The translations under genes and the position numbers were made by a program. The notes beneath the pieces were generated by a model. It was not told the origin of the DNA. It saw nothing but the letters and a program-made list of their open reading frames with translations, and did no database searches. 64,000 nucleotides of DNA from Mesorhizobium sp. (lineage in GTDB: Bacteria > Pseudomonadota > Alphaproteobacteria > Rhizobiales > Rhizobiaceae). The stretch covers positions 1 through 64,000 of the forward strand of contig NZ_JANINM010000524.1 in the NCBI RefSeq assembly GCF_024509055.1, given 5' to 3'. This document shows positions 40,315 to 49,508 of the stretch, piece by piece; the first letter of the stretch is position 1, and every line of letters starts with the position of its first letter.

Positions 40315-40554
40315 GTATGCCTACCCGATGCGCCGAAGCCTGCTATGAGTGACAAGCCTTCTGGCTTGCGAACAAATAAGACGGACATTCGCGTTTTCGG
40401 TTAGGTCAAACGCGATGGCGGCCGCGTTCTGCTCGGATAGCGCTCACCGATAGAGCCAAGCGCAAATCCAGTTCCCTAAAAGGCCGCTCCTTGGCTGCGG
40501 TTGATCCGCAGTCCCAGTTCATTTTCGGCTCGCCAATCCGAGCCATCAACTTTC

Positions 40555-40571
40555 ATCATGTATGATAAGTG
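40555..40571. promoter_or_regulatory. Candidate GntR operator site F (ATGATAAGTG half-site) upstream of the ABC operon
   Basis: atcatgtATGATAAGTG; matches the right half and spacer of site B. Confidence 0.45.
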
Positions 40572-41108
40572 ACATGTTATTGGCAGTCAACTCCATTTTT
40601 CGAGCTACGGCGACGAACTCGCCCCGGCCGACCCAACCCTGATCGCGAGGCGCGCCGACGATCGCAGCTCTCCGTAGTGTCGAGGACGTCATTCGGCGGC
40701 TAGGCAGTTGACGCACCTCTTACCCCGCGTTGGGACAGGAGCCCGCCGGTCCAAATTGAGCTTGGGCCGTTTGCGCGAGAAGCTCAGGCTGATCAGCCAG
40801 AGGACCAAGCCCGCCGAGGTCTCGCGCCACACCCTCGCCCAATGGGGACTCGCGCGCTTCCTCTGTCAAAAAGTTGGTTGTCGGCCACTCGATGTAACCG
40901 GATCTTCGGTTAGGGCTGCGTACCGTTGCCGCCACGGGCATCGCTGTAGATTATGATGAATTGGAGGACCTCTGACCCGCTCGCCGACGTGTACGCGTAG
41001 CTAACTCGATTTCTTGCTATCGCGCTTTGGCGGCGGCGACTTTGCCACCTTCTTTGAGAAGGGTCGAAAAGCTGCGCATACATTTTGCTGGAACGAAAGG
41101 GCCCCAAC

Positions 41109-42866
41109 TTAAGAAGCCACGGCTTCGGGTATCGCATTGATTTTGCGAAGAGCGTCCAACATCTCGTCCAGATTGCCACAAGGGAGGCAGCCTAGCTTGG
41201 CAACATCCTCGGTTACATCGACCGGGAGGCCCGAGTTGGTATCCGTCGGCACTTCATTCAGACGTCCTCCGATGAGAATTGGCAAATCAATGTTTCGATC
41301 GGCCATGGCGGCTTTCACAGCTTGCGCGTAGCGAAAGGCAACTCCGTTATAGGTGGAAATCGCGATAGCATCGGCACCAGTCTCCACGGCGTGCGCCACA
41401 AGCACCTCAGGGTCCACCGCGATACCCGCATCGCTAACAGCGACACCGAGTCCGACAAGGGCTTGCGTCACCAGATATTTGCCGTGCTCATGAACGTCCG
41501 TAGTCCCGACGCAGACCGTCAACTTTCTGTCGACAGGGGTTTGCTTCGAAATCCAGGCGGCGGCCTTCTCGTCTAATTCCCGCGCCCATTCAGCAGGGAC
41601 AAGCGGTGAACGGCCCTGCTGAGTGTCTCGCCCGGGACCAAAGAGTGCTTCCAAACGCTTTGGCCCCATTCGACGGATGGCCAGCATAAGCGCGGCGGGA
41701 TCGTTGGTATCAACTCCACGATCGGCGAGGCCATCCAGCACGGCCTTCGCAAAACGATTTCCCCCTTCGACTAGCGTGTCGGCCATTGCCTCAACCTTGG
41801 ACCAGTCAAAGATTGGATCGTAAAACGGTGCATGCTCCGCAAGGCGATGAGCGAAGGTCTGCGCGTCGATAATCTCGTCAACATCCGGTATGCGCTGGTT
41901 TTCAGTCACTGGCACCGGGTTGATTGCGTGGCCCGAGGGCCAACGCCTCACATCGAGAATGTCTGTCAGCAGATAGCTCGCGAGGCTCGCGTAGTTGCCT
42001 GCGGACGCCGACTGGTAAGAGACCGTGTTTCCGAAGATCATGGTTCCGGGTGTACTGCTTACCCGCGCGAGTGCAGCATGAAACGCTGATCGCGATAGCG
42101 GATCACTAAAATGATGGCCATAGCAATGGCCCAACGTCCCTCCGATTAGCCCCTCAACAATATGCTTTTCGATCAGTACCATTCCGAGCGCGCATGCCAT
42201 GTCCAGGAACAACCCCGCGAACCCGTCGTCAAGGTTGGAGTGGACCAAGACTTGCGACTTCTGGGCAGCGATTAGCCCAAGCGCGACCACAGTTGATCGC
42301 GTGGTCGCGATGTCATCATCCCAGTACGGAAGCCTGAAGGTAAAATACTGCCCGAGATTTCCAATCGCGGTTGTGCCGGCTGCTATGGCTGCACAAATGT
42401 TTTCGACCGCACCCGGCAACCCAAGCATGAAGTCCCCGAAATGTGCTGCGGCCGGCGCTGCATTGGTGATGCGAGCAAAGTCTTCTGGTCCGTTCAACAC
42501 GATGCCTGTCCCTCGCATTGCCTTTTCTCGGACAGCTATGGGGTAGCCCATTGACCAGTCGAGCGTGATCCCAAATCGATCAACCGTTACCCCCGCCTCC
42601 TGACACCCTTCATACACTTCGGCGATAGCTTCAATTGTTCGATCCACGCTGCGAAAGCCTATGTGCGCGTGCTGCATGACCCGCCGTTCAACCGCGGCCC
42701 TCCGTTTCCATTCGACCTCGCTGGCCACCTGCATTTCGGTCAAGAAACGGCATTGGCCGAGCTGCCAAGCCGATGCCAAGGTCCTACCTTCTGCTACCAG
42801 GTCGACGCCTGGTTCCATACGAGGCTCAACTAGCTGCATTTCGCGAGTGGTCATTTCAATTCCCAA
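41109..42866 (-). CDS. Putative B12-dependent mutase-like protein: GlmE-like barrel fused to a C-terminal cobalamin-binding domain
   Basis: C-terminal VCVGTTDVHEHGKYLVTQALVGLGVAVSDAGIAVDPEVLVAHAVETGADAIAIS (DxHxxG) and GGRLNEVP; ~420-aa N-terminal barrel-like region. Confidence 0.75.
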   Translation of the reverse strand: MGIEMTTREMQLVEPRMEPGVDLVAEGRTLASAWQLGQCRFLTEMQVASEVEWKRRAAVERRVMQHAHIGFRSVDRTIEAIAEVYEGCQEAGVTVDRFGITLDWSMGYPIAVREKAMRGTGIVLNGPEDFARITNAAPAAAHFGDFMLGLPGAVENICAAIAAGTTAIGNLGQYFTFRLPYWDDDIATTRSTVVALGLIAAQKSQVLVHSNLDDGFAGLFLDMACALGMVLIEKHIVEGLIGGTLGHCYGHHFSDPLSRSAFHAALARVSSTPGTMIFGNTVSYQSASAGNYASLASYLLTDILDVRRWPSGHAINPVPVTENQRIPDVDEIIDAQTFAHRLAEHAPFYDPIFDWSKVEAMADTLVEGGNRFAKAVLDGLADRGVDTNDPAALMLAIRRMGPKRLEALFGPGRDTQQGRSPLVPAEWARELDEKAAAWISKQTPVDRKLTVCVGTTDVHEHGKYLVTQALVGLGVAVSDAGIAVDPEVLVAHAVETGADAIAISTYNGVAFRYAQAVKAAMADRNIDLPILIGGRLNEVPTDTNSGLPVDVTEDVAKLGCLPCGNLDEMLDALRKINAIPEAVAS

Positions 42867-42881
42867 AGACAGAGCCGCTGA

Positions 42882-43013
42882 CTAAAAGAGCTGCAAAAGC
42901 ATCACGGCGAGATAGCTGAGGACTGTCATGTCCCGCGTCGGCCCGCTCGCGATGAACGTGCCGGAAGTGAGGTAGAGGCTCCTGTCGCGCTTAATGATGA
43001 GCAGCCCATTCAT
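42882..43013 (-). CDS. Small ORF (43 aa) between gntR and the B12 protein
   Basis: MNGLLIIKRDRSLYLTSGTFIASGPTRDMTVLSYLAVMLLQLF; starts 2 nt after the gntR stop. Confidence 0.3.
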   Translation of the reverse strand: MNGLLIIKRDRSLYLTSGTFIASGPTRDMTVLSYLAVMLLQLF

Positions 43014-43015
43014 CG

Positions 43016-43783
43016 CTACCTCACTATTGGCCGGATCAAATCCACTGCGGCCACTTGCTTGGTGTTTCCAACTTCTGCGCGTGAGGCCAGCGCCAAGGCG
43101 CGCACGCGTTCAAAACTGTCGTGGAGATGCCTCCGCATAGAGTCACGCGCCACGCGCCCGTTTCGTTTCTCGATGGCCCGCACGATGCCTTCATGCTCGG
43201 CGTGGATGCGCGCGTAATAGCTATCCTTCACTTCCGCCGCCACCAGGTGACCGAGTTGGACACGCGACCCGATTATGGGATGCAGGTAGCTCAAGAAGCC
43301 ATGGATGAAGCGATTGCGGGCAGCATTGGCAATTGCGAGATGAAAATCATGGTCGTAGTGCAGCGGCACCTTGGCAGGATCCTCCCTTAGGCCGTCGGCC
43401 TGCTCCATAATGGCACGAATGCCGGCTGCTTCATCGTCGGACCGGCGTTCCGCGCAGAGGCCCGCAGCCTCCACCTCAACGCCCAGCCGCAGTTCGAGAA
43501 GGGCGAGGGTTTGCGGCAGCTCCCCGAGGGCTGCCTCCGGTATCGAGAAGACGTATGGAGCCGGCGCCTCGCTGACGAACATTCCGAGCCCTTGTCGCGG
43601 GATCACCAAGCCCTCCGATCTCAGCCGCGCGATCGCCTCACGGACAACGGTGCGGCTGACGTCGTACTCGGCGCACAGCTCGGCCTCGGTCGGCAACTGC
43701 GTGCCCGGGCGAAGCTCGCCCGAGAGGATATCTTCCGACAGGCTCTCAGCGACCACAGTGGACAGGGGTATGCGCTTCGTCAT
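43016..43783 (-). CDS. GntR-family regulator, FadR/FCD subfamily
   Basis: LSGELRPGTQLPTEAELCAEYDVSRTVVREAIARLRSEGLVIPRQGLGMFV. Confidence 0.93.
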   Translation of the reverse strand: MTKRIPLSTVVAESLSEDILSGELRPGTQLPTEAELCAEYDVSRTVVREAIARLRSEGLVIPRQGLGMFVSEAPAPYVFSIPEAALGELPQTLALLELRLGVEVEAAGLCAERRSDDEAAGIRAIMEQADGLREDPAKVPLHYDHDFHLAIANAARNRFIHGFLSYLHPIIGSRVQLGHLVAAEVKDSYYARIHAEHEGIVRAIEKRNGRVARDSMRRHLHDSFERVRALALASRAEVGNTKQVAAVDLIRPIVR

Positions 43784-43799
43784 TTGCTACCTGCCGCAC

Positions 43800-43874
43800 T
43801 CACGCGACTGCTTGCGCTCCGATGCCGCCGTCCGCACCCGTTGCGATCGCGACCGTGCCTTCGAAGCGTTTCAC
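43800..43874 (-). pseudogene. N-terminal remnant of an SDR gene
   Basis: VKRFEGTVAIATGADGGIGAQAVA* carries an SDR TGxxxGIG motif then stops. Confidence 0.55.
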
Positions 43875-43889
43875 GAAACCCTCACCGAG

Positions 43890-44648
43890 CTAACGAATGT
43901 AGCTACCGCCATTGACATCGAGCGTCGCACCGTTCAGCGAGTTCTGCGACGGGCGCAGCACGAAGGCGACGAGTTCGGCGACCTCTGCCGGAGAGGCCAT
44001 TTCGCCGATTGGAATGTCAGCAACCGCAGCCTGCTTGCCATGCGTGGCGATGAAATCCTCGGCCATGTCGGTGCGCACCCAGCCGGGCGCGATCGCGACG
44101 GCCGTGATGCCATCCGCCCCGAAGGAGCGAGCGATGGATTTCGTTAGGTTGACGAGGGCCGCTTTCGTCGCGCCATAGGGCATGGCATCTGCCGCGTAGC
44201 CCCGCTGGCCGGCACGGCTTGCCATGTTGACGATGCGGCCGCCGCCATTTGCCTTGAAGTGCCGGATGGCCTCCTTTGCCAGATCGGCGGCGGCGAAGAA
44301 ATTGATCTGGAACTCCTTTTGCCAGGCCGATTTCCAATCCTCGGGCGAAGCCTCGATGGATATCTCCGTCCGGATGCCCGCGTTGTTGATGAGACCGTGA
44401 ACGCGGCCCGCCGCCTCGACGGCCTTTCGCCACAGTTCGAACGGCCCATCGGCGCTGGAAAGGTCAGCCTGCACGATCAAGCCACGGCCGCCGATCCGCG
44501 ACATCAAAACCTCGGCGGCCGCGCTGTCGCGGCCGTAATGAATGATCGGACGCGCTCCCTCCGCGGCGAGGCGTTCGACGATGGCCGCGCCGATGCCGCC
44601 AGACGCCCCGGTGACGAGAACAGTCTGGCCCTCAAGCGACTTGTCCAT
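43890..44648 (-). CDS. Short-chain dehydrogenase/reductase (SDR)
   Basis: VLVTGASGGIGAAIV; INNAGIR; YGATKAAL. Confidence 0.93.
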   Translation of the reverse strand: MDKSLEGQTVLVTGASGGIGAAIVERLAAEGARPIIHYGRDSAAAEVLMSRIGGRGLIVQADLSSADGPFELWRKAVEAAGRVHGLINNAGIRTEISIEASPEDWKSAWQKEFQINFFAAADLAKEAIRHFKANGGGRIVNMASRAGQRGYAADAMPYGATKAALVNLTKSIARSFGADGITAVAIAPGWVRTDMAEDFIATHGKQAAVADIPIGEMASPAEVAELVAFVLRPSQNSLNGATLDVNGGSYIR

Positions 44649-44658
44649 GGTTCCTCTC

Positions 44659-45693
44659 CTACTTCAAAAGATCTACCTGCGGCCCCCAGGTATCCGAGAG
44701 CGCAAAGCCGACGCGGAACGGATCGTCATCTGAAATACGCAGCTCGGATCGCCCGTAGACGTAACCGCGGCCCGTGATGCGCGGCAGCACGGCCTTGCGG
44801 CCGCCGACTTCCGTTTCACCTATGGCTTCGGCCATGAACTCGCCGCCTATGATGGAACGCGAGGTGCGGACATCGCCAACTTTCACGAGACCGCGCGCAT
44901 AGAGTACCGCGAGATTGGCAGAACTCCCGGTGCCGCAAGGCGAGCGGTCGACCCGGCCTGGCGGCAGCACGGTACAGGTGCGCACCGCGCCGTCGGGCTC
45001 TCGGTCGCGGAACATGACATAGGCGATTTCGTCGACCCCCGGGAGGGTGGGGTGCTTCACGGGTATCTGTTCCGAAAGCAGGCGCTTCAGTTCGATACCT
45101 GCTTCGGCGAGCGCCCGCGAATTGGACGGCCCAATGGAGAGACCTATTTGATCGACATCGACCAACGCGTAGTACACACCGCCGAAGGCAACATCTACCT
45201 TGATTTTCCCCCAGTGCGGCGTGTCGACGGCTTGGTCGAGGTATTCCGCGAAGCATGGCACGTTATCCAGGCTGACCGACAGGCACCGCCCTTCCTCGCA
45301 ACGGGCTCGCGCCAGGATCAGGCCGGCAGGCGTATCTAGCCTCACCAAAGTTTCAGGTTCCCGCATGGCTACGCGCCCGCTTTCGAGGAGCGCGGTGACG
45401 ACGCAGATGCTGTTGCTGCCGGACATTGGGTGGGCCCGGTCGGCCTGCAGCACGATAAATCCAGCATCTGCATCGAGACGTGACGGAGCGACCAGGAGGT
45501 TCACCGTCATGGCGACGTTGGCGCGCGGCTCGAAGGTTACGAAACGACGGAGACTGTCGTCCACCGTGTTGATGTGGTTCATCTTGTCCAGCATGGTTGC
45601 GCCAGGAATCTCTGGCGCTCCGCCCACTAGCACATGGCCCAGCTCCCCTTGGCAGTGGACAAGCAGCAAATCGAGCGACCGTTCGAAGCGCAT
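44659..45693 (-). CDS. Proline racemase family protein (hydroxyproline epimerase/dehydratase-like) with Ser at the first catalytic Cys position
   Basis: HPMSGSNSICVVTALLE and RSPCGTGSSANLAVLYARG. Confidence 0.88.
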   Translation of the reverse strand: MRFERSLDLLLVHCQGELGHVLVGGAPEIPGATMLDKMNHINTVDDSLRRFVTFEPRANVAMTVNLLVAPSRLDADAGFIVLQADRAHPMSGSNSICVVTALLESGRVAMREPETLVRLDTPAGLILARARCEEGRCLSVSLDNVPCFAEYLDQAVDTPHWGKIKVDVAFGGVYYALVDVDQIGLSIGPSNSRALAEAGIELKRLLSEQIPVKHPTLPGVDEIAYVMFRDREPDGAVRTCTVLPPGRVDRSPCGTGSSANLAVLYARGLVKVGDVRTSRSIIGGEFMAEAIGETEVGGRKAVLPRITGRGYVYGRSELRISDDDPFRVGFALSDTWGPQVDLLK

Positions 45694-45704
45694 CGCATTA
45701 GGTC

Positions 45705-47180
45705 CTACTTGATGTACCAGCCCCAGGGGGCTTCACTCACGAGCTTGGTGATCTGCTTCGTTTCGAGATAGTTGTCGAAGCCCCACCGACCGAGCTCGCG
45801 CCCGATGCCGGATTCCTTGTAACCGCCCCAAGGCGCCTCGGTGAAGGTCGGCTGCGAGCAATTGATCCAGACGATACCAGCGCGAAAGGCCCTGGCAACG
45901 CGCTCGGCACGCACGCCGTCTTTTGACATGACCGCCGCGGCGAGGCCAAACCGGGAATCGTTGGCGAGCTCGATGGCTTCCTCTTCCGTCTTGAACGGAC
46001 GCACGCAGACAACGGGGCCGAAGATCTCCTCGACCCATGCGGCACTGTCGAGCGGCACGTCGGTCAGGACCGTCGGTTGCAAGTAGTAGCCCTTGTCAAA
46101 CCCATCGGGCCGTGCGCCGCCGCAGGCAACCGTTGCGCCCGCTGCCTTTGCCGCTTCGATCGCATCGACGACCTGTTCGTGCTGGCGCCTTGAGACGAGC
46201 GGACCAAGAAGGACGCCGTCGTCCAGGCCATTGCCAATGCGGATACGGTTCGTCTCCTTGATTAGGCGGGCCAGCAGCGCGTCATAGATGCCTTCCTGGA
46301 CCAGGACGCGCGAGGTGGCCGAACAAACTTGGCCCTGGTTCCAGAAGATGCCGAACATGATCCATTCGACCGCCTGCTCGATATCGCTGTCATCGAAGAC
46401 TACGAATGGCGACTTGCCACCGAGTTCCAAGCTCACGCGCTTTATATCCCGGGCGGCAGCCGCCATGATTTTGGACCCGATCGGACCCGATCCCGTAAAG
46501 GCTAGCTTGTCGACGCCCTTATGGTCGATGATGGCTTGGCCCGCGACAGACCCAGAGCCAGTGACGACGTTCAAGACGCCGGGAGGCAAGCCGGCCTCGT
46601 CGGCGATCGCAGCAAGCTCAAGCGCGGTCAGCGAGGTCACTTCCGCAGGCTTGAGCACGACGGTACACCCAGCCGCAAGCGCGGGGGCGACCTTCCAGGC
46701 AGCCATCAGAAGCGGATAATTCCACGGAATGATGGCAGCAGCAACGCCGATAGGCTCGCGCACCGCCTTGGAGATGAACCGCTCGTCAGCGAGGGCGATC
46801 GGTTCTTCCGGATCGTTGTCCAACTGCTCGGCAAGGCCGGCGTAGAAATCGAAACATCCGGCGGCATCGGTGATATCCCATTCGGCCTCCGGAAACGGCT
46901 TGCCGTTGTCGATGACTTCCAATCGGGCAATCTCTTTCACGCGCGCTCGAATGCCATTCGCGATGTCTCGAAGATAGGTTGCACGGTCGGCCCCGGAGAG
47001 CTTGGGCCAAACGCCTTTGTCGAACGCTCGCCTTGCTGCGTCGACTGCGATATCGACATCTTCAGCCGTTGCCGCGCTGATCGTGTGAATCACTTCTTCC
47101 GTGGCAGGGTTGATCACCTTGGAACTGCCGCCATTGATCGGCTTTACCCACTGTCCATCGATGTAAAGATCGCTTCGCAT
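45705..47180 (-). CDS. NAD(P)-dependent aldehyde dehydrogenase (betaine-aldehyde-type)
   Basis: FTGSGPIGSKIMAAAA, LELGGKSPFVVFDDSD, FWNQGQVCSATSRV. Confidence 0.93.
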   Translation of the reverse strand: MRSDLYIDGQWVKPINGGSSKVINPATEEVIHTISAATAEDVDIAVDAARRAFDKGVWPKLSGADRATYLRDIANGIRARVKEIARLEVIDNGKPFPEAEWDITDAAGCFDFYAGLAEQLDNDPEEPIALADERFISKAVREPIGVAAAIIPWNYPLLMAAWKVAPALAAGCTVVLKPAEVTSLTALELAAIADEAGLPPGVLNVVTGSGSVAGQAIIDHKGVDKLAFTGSGPIGSKIMAAAARDIKRVSLELGGKSPFVVFDDSDIEQAVEWIMFGIFWNQGQVCSATSRVLVQEGIYDALLARLIKETNRIRIGNGLDDGVLLGPLVSRRQHEQVVDAIEAAKAAGATVACGGARPDGFDKGYYLQPTVLTDVPLDSAAWVEEIFGPVVCVRPFKTEEEAIELANDSRFGLAAAVMSKDGVRAERVARAFRAGIVWINCSQPTFTEAPWGGYKESGIGRELGRWGFDNYLETKQITKLVSEAPWGWYIK

Positions 47181-47213
47181 CTTCGCTCCCGTAAGTGTAG
47201 CAGCCGACGGACC

Positions 47214-48452
47214 CTAGAACCTGTCGACGCGATAGGCATCCATCGCCAAGGGCGGGGTAGCTCCGGTGATAAGATCGGCCATCAGGCGGCCTGCTGTTGC
47301 AGCAAGGGTCAGGCCGAGATGTCCGTGGCCAGTCGCGTAATAGACGTTTCGGCATTTCACGGAACGTCCCATGATCGGGACGGTATCCGGAAGGGCCGGA
47401 CGGTGACCCATCCACTCGCTTGTCTGCTCGACCTCGAGGCCCGGCAATGCCTCCTTGGCTCGTTTCACCAAGACTTTCGCGCGGCGATAGTCCGGCGGCG
47501 CGTCCAGGCCCGCCATTTCCACAGTTCCGCCAACGCGGATGCCACCGGCCGTTGGCGTCACCATGAAGGCTCGGGCTGGCCAGATGATCGAATGGCGCAT
47601 GGATATCCCAGGAGCCATGATTTGCGTATGGTACCCACGCTCCGTCTCGAGAGGTATCGGCTCTCTGAGCATCGCCGATAGGCGGGCAGTGTAGGCGCCG
47701 GCGGCGAGCACCGTTCTATCGGCCTCGAAGCGTCGCCCGTCCTTCAACCGGAGCGCTGCGACACCCCCGTCGCCGTGCTCGAATCCTATGACATCGCCTT
47801 GCACGAAAGTGCCGCCAAGCCTTTGGAAGGCCTCGGCCAGCGCAGTCACAAGCTTGTACGGGTCCGATATCGAACGGTTGTCGGGCAGAAGGACCGCTTT
47901 CGCGATCTTGGTGGAAAGAGCTGGCTCGAGATCGCGAATGGCATTGCCGCCGAGCACTTCGTGACGAAAGCCAAAGTGGCCGAGGGCCTTAAGATGATCG
48001 CGGTCGGCGCTGAACTCTGCCTCGTCAGCATAAAGGCTAAGGCAACCTTCAGAGCTCAGCATGTGCTGCAACCCAGTATCGGCGAGCAGCGCCGCCAAGT
48101 CCTCGTGCACGCGGCCGCAGAGCAAGGCGCCCGCGGCTTCCAGTTCACGGAGTTTCGATGGTCGGCTAGCCGCGAGGAAGCGCAGGAACCAAGGTATCAG
48201 CTTAGGCATGTAGGCCGGGCGCACGCGCACGGGACCCTCTGGGTCAAGCAGCCATTTCGGCATCTGGGCCAAGATGCCCGGCCGCGATGCCGGCGTGAAC
48301 TCCGACACCGCAATGCTCGCCATGTTGCCGTAGGAAGCACCCCTGCCAGGCTGATCGCGATCGATCAGCACGACGGTTTCACCACGCCGCTGCAGCATGT
48401 ATGCGATGGTTGTGCCGATAATGCCGGCTCCGACGACGAGAGTAGGCGACAC
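47214..48452 (-). CDS. FAD-dependent D-amino acid dehydrogenase-like protein (DadA family; candidate D-hydroxyproline dehydrogenase)
   Basis: VVGAGIIGTTIAYMLQRRGETVVLIDRDQPGRGASYGNMASI; GHRPALPDTVPIMG. Confidence 0.9.
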   Translation of the reverse strand: MSPTLVVGAGIIGTTIAYMLQRRGETVVLIDRDQPGRGASYGNMASIAVSEFTPASRPGILAQMPKWLLDPEGPVRVRPAYMPKLIPWFLRFLAASRPSKLRELEAAGALLCGRVHEDLAALLADTGLQHMLSSEGCLSLYADEAEFSADRDHLKALGHFGFRHEVLGGNAIRDLEPALSTKIAKAVLLPDNRSISDPYKLVTALAEAFQRLGGTFVQGDVIGFEHGDGGVAALRLKDGRRFEADRTVLAAGAYTARLSAMLREPIPLETERGYHTQIMAPGISMRHSIIWPARAFMVTPTAGGIRVGGTVEMAGLDAPPDYRRAKVLVKRAKEALPGLEVEQTSEWMGHRPALPDTVPIMGRSVKCRNVYYATGHGHLGLTLAATAGRLMADLITGATPPLAMDAYRVDRF

Positions 48453-48516
48453 GCAAGCTCCCCATGAGCAATATCAGGCCCGGCACGCCGCTCCTCGCAG
48501 CGACCGAAGCGAATGC

Positions 48517-49395
48517 TTACCAGTTCAGGATCGGCTCCATGGCCGCACGGAAGTCGTCCTTCTCCTGATCGGTCAATTCGCCCAGCGGAGCGCGGCAGTT
48601 GCCGACAGGCGTGCCCTGCAGTTCACAGCCATACTTGATCTTCTGCACGAACTTGCCGCTCTCAAGGATGTTCATGGCCCGGTACAGCACTGTCATCATT
48701 TCGCGGGCCTTTTCGAGGTCGCCGGAACGAAACGCGCGGTCAAGGTCACAGCAGGGCTTCGCCATGCAGTTGGCCGGTCCGCAAATCCAGGCGTCGGCGC
48801 CCCAGAACATGAAATCGAGCGCAATGTCGTCCGAGCCGGAGACCAGGTCGATGCGGCCTTTGTAGCGGGCGTGGATGTCGACCGCGCGCTGGAGGACGCC
48901 CGAGCTTTCCTTGATGCCGATAACGCGCGGATCATCGGCGAGCGCGTCCATCAGTTCGAAGGAGATCTCGATGCCGTCCTTCGGAGGGTAGTTGTAGAGG
49001 ACCAGATTGACGCCAGTGGCATCCAGAACAGCTCGATAGTGCGCGAGGAGTTCCTCCTGTGTCGGGCGGGTATAGAACGGCGTTGCCAGCAGCACTGTGT
49101 CGTAGCCGATCTCCTTAGCCCTCTGCGTGTTCTCGATAACCTCCCTGGTGGCTGGCGCGTTGGTGCCGGCTACCAGAATCTCGCCTTCCTTGGCGAAGGC
49201 CTTGACGAACTTGAGCACCTCGTCGCGCTCATCATTCGACATGGAAAAGTATTCTCCGGTCGAGCCCATAGGCACCCAGCCTGTCACCCCGGCGGCACGC
49301 AGATTGAGCATGTGCTTTTCGAACGCCTTGAAATCGACCCTGTTGTTGGCGCCGAACGGCGTCACCAGCGCTGGCATCACACCTGAAAGTTTCAT
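48517..49395 (-). CDS. Dihydrodipicolinate synthase (DapA) family protein
   Basis: GVMPALVTPFGANNRVDFKAFEKHML; WVPMGSTGEYFSMSNDER; LYNYPPKDGIEIS. Confidence 0.92.
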   Translation of the reverse strand: MKLSGVMPALVTPFGANNRVDFKAFEKHMLNLRAAGVTGWVPMGSTGEYFSMSNDERDEVLKFVKAFAKEGEILVAGTNAPATREVIENTQRAKEIGYDTVLLATPFYTRPTQEELLAHYRAVLDATGVNLVLYNYPPKDGIEISFELMDALADDPRVIGIKESSGVLQRAVDIHARYKGRIDLVSGSDDIALDFMFWGADAWICGPANCMAKPCCDLDRAFRSGDLEKAREMMTVLYRAMNILESGKFVQKIKYGCELQGTPVGNCRAPLGELTDQEKDDFRAAMEPILNW

Positions 49396-49454
49396 CTGCC
49401 TCTCCTGATCTGACACACCTGGCTGTCCAGGATGGGTCTCCAAACTTCGAGTCT

Positions 49455-49508
49455 TGTCGTCTCCGTGTCGACGAAAAATATGTCGTCTTCAAGTCGACAA
49501 AGTCAAGC
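49455..49508. promoter_or_regulatory. Tandem candidate operators TGTCGTCTCCGTGTCGAC and TGTCGTCTTCAAGTCGACAAAGTCAAGC upstream of dapA-like gene
   Basis: Same pair occurs at 57817-57872; core TGTCG-N9-CGACA. Confidence 0.7.
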
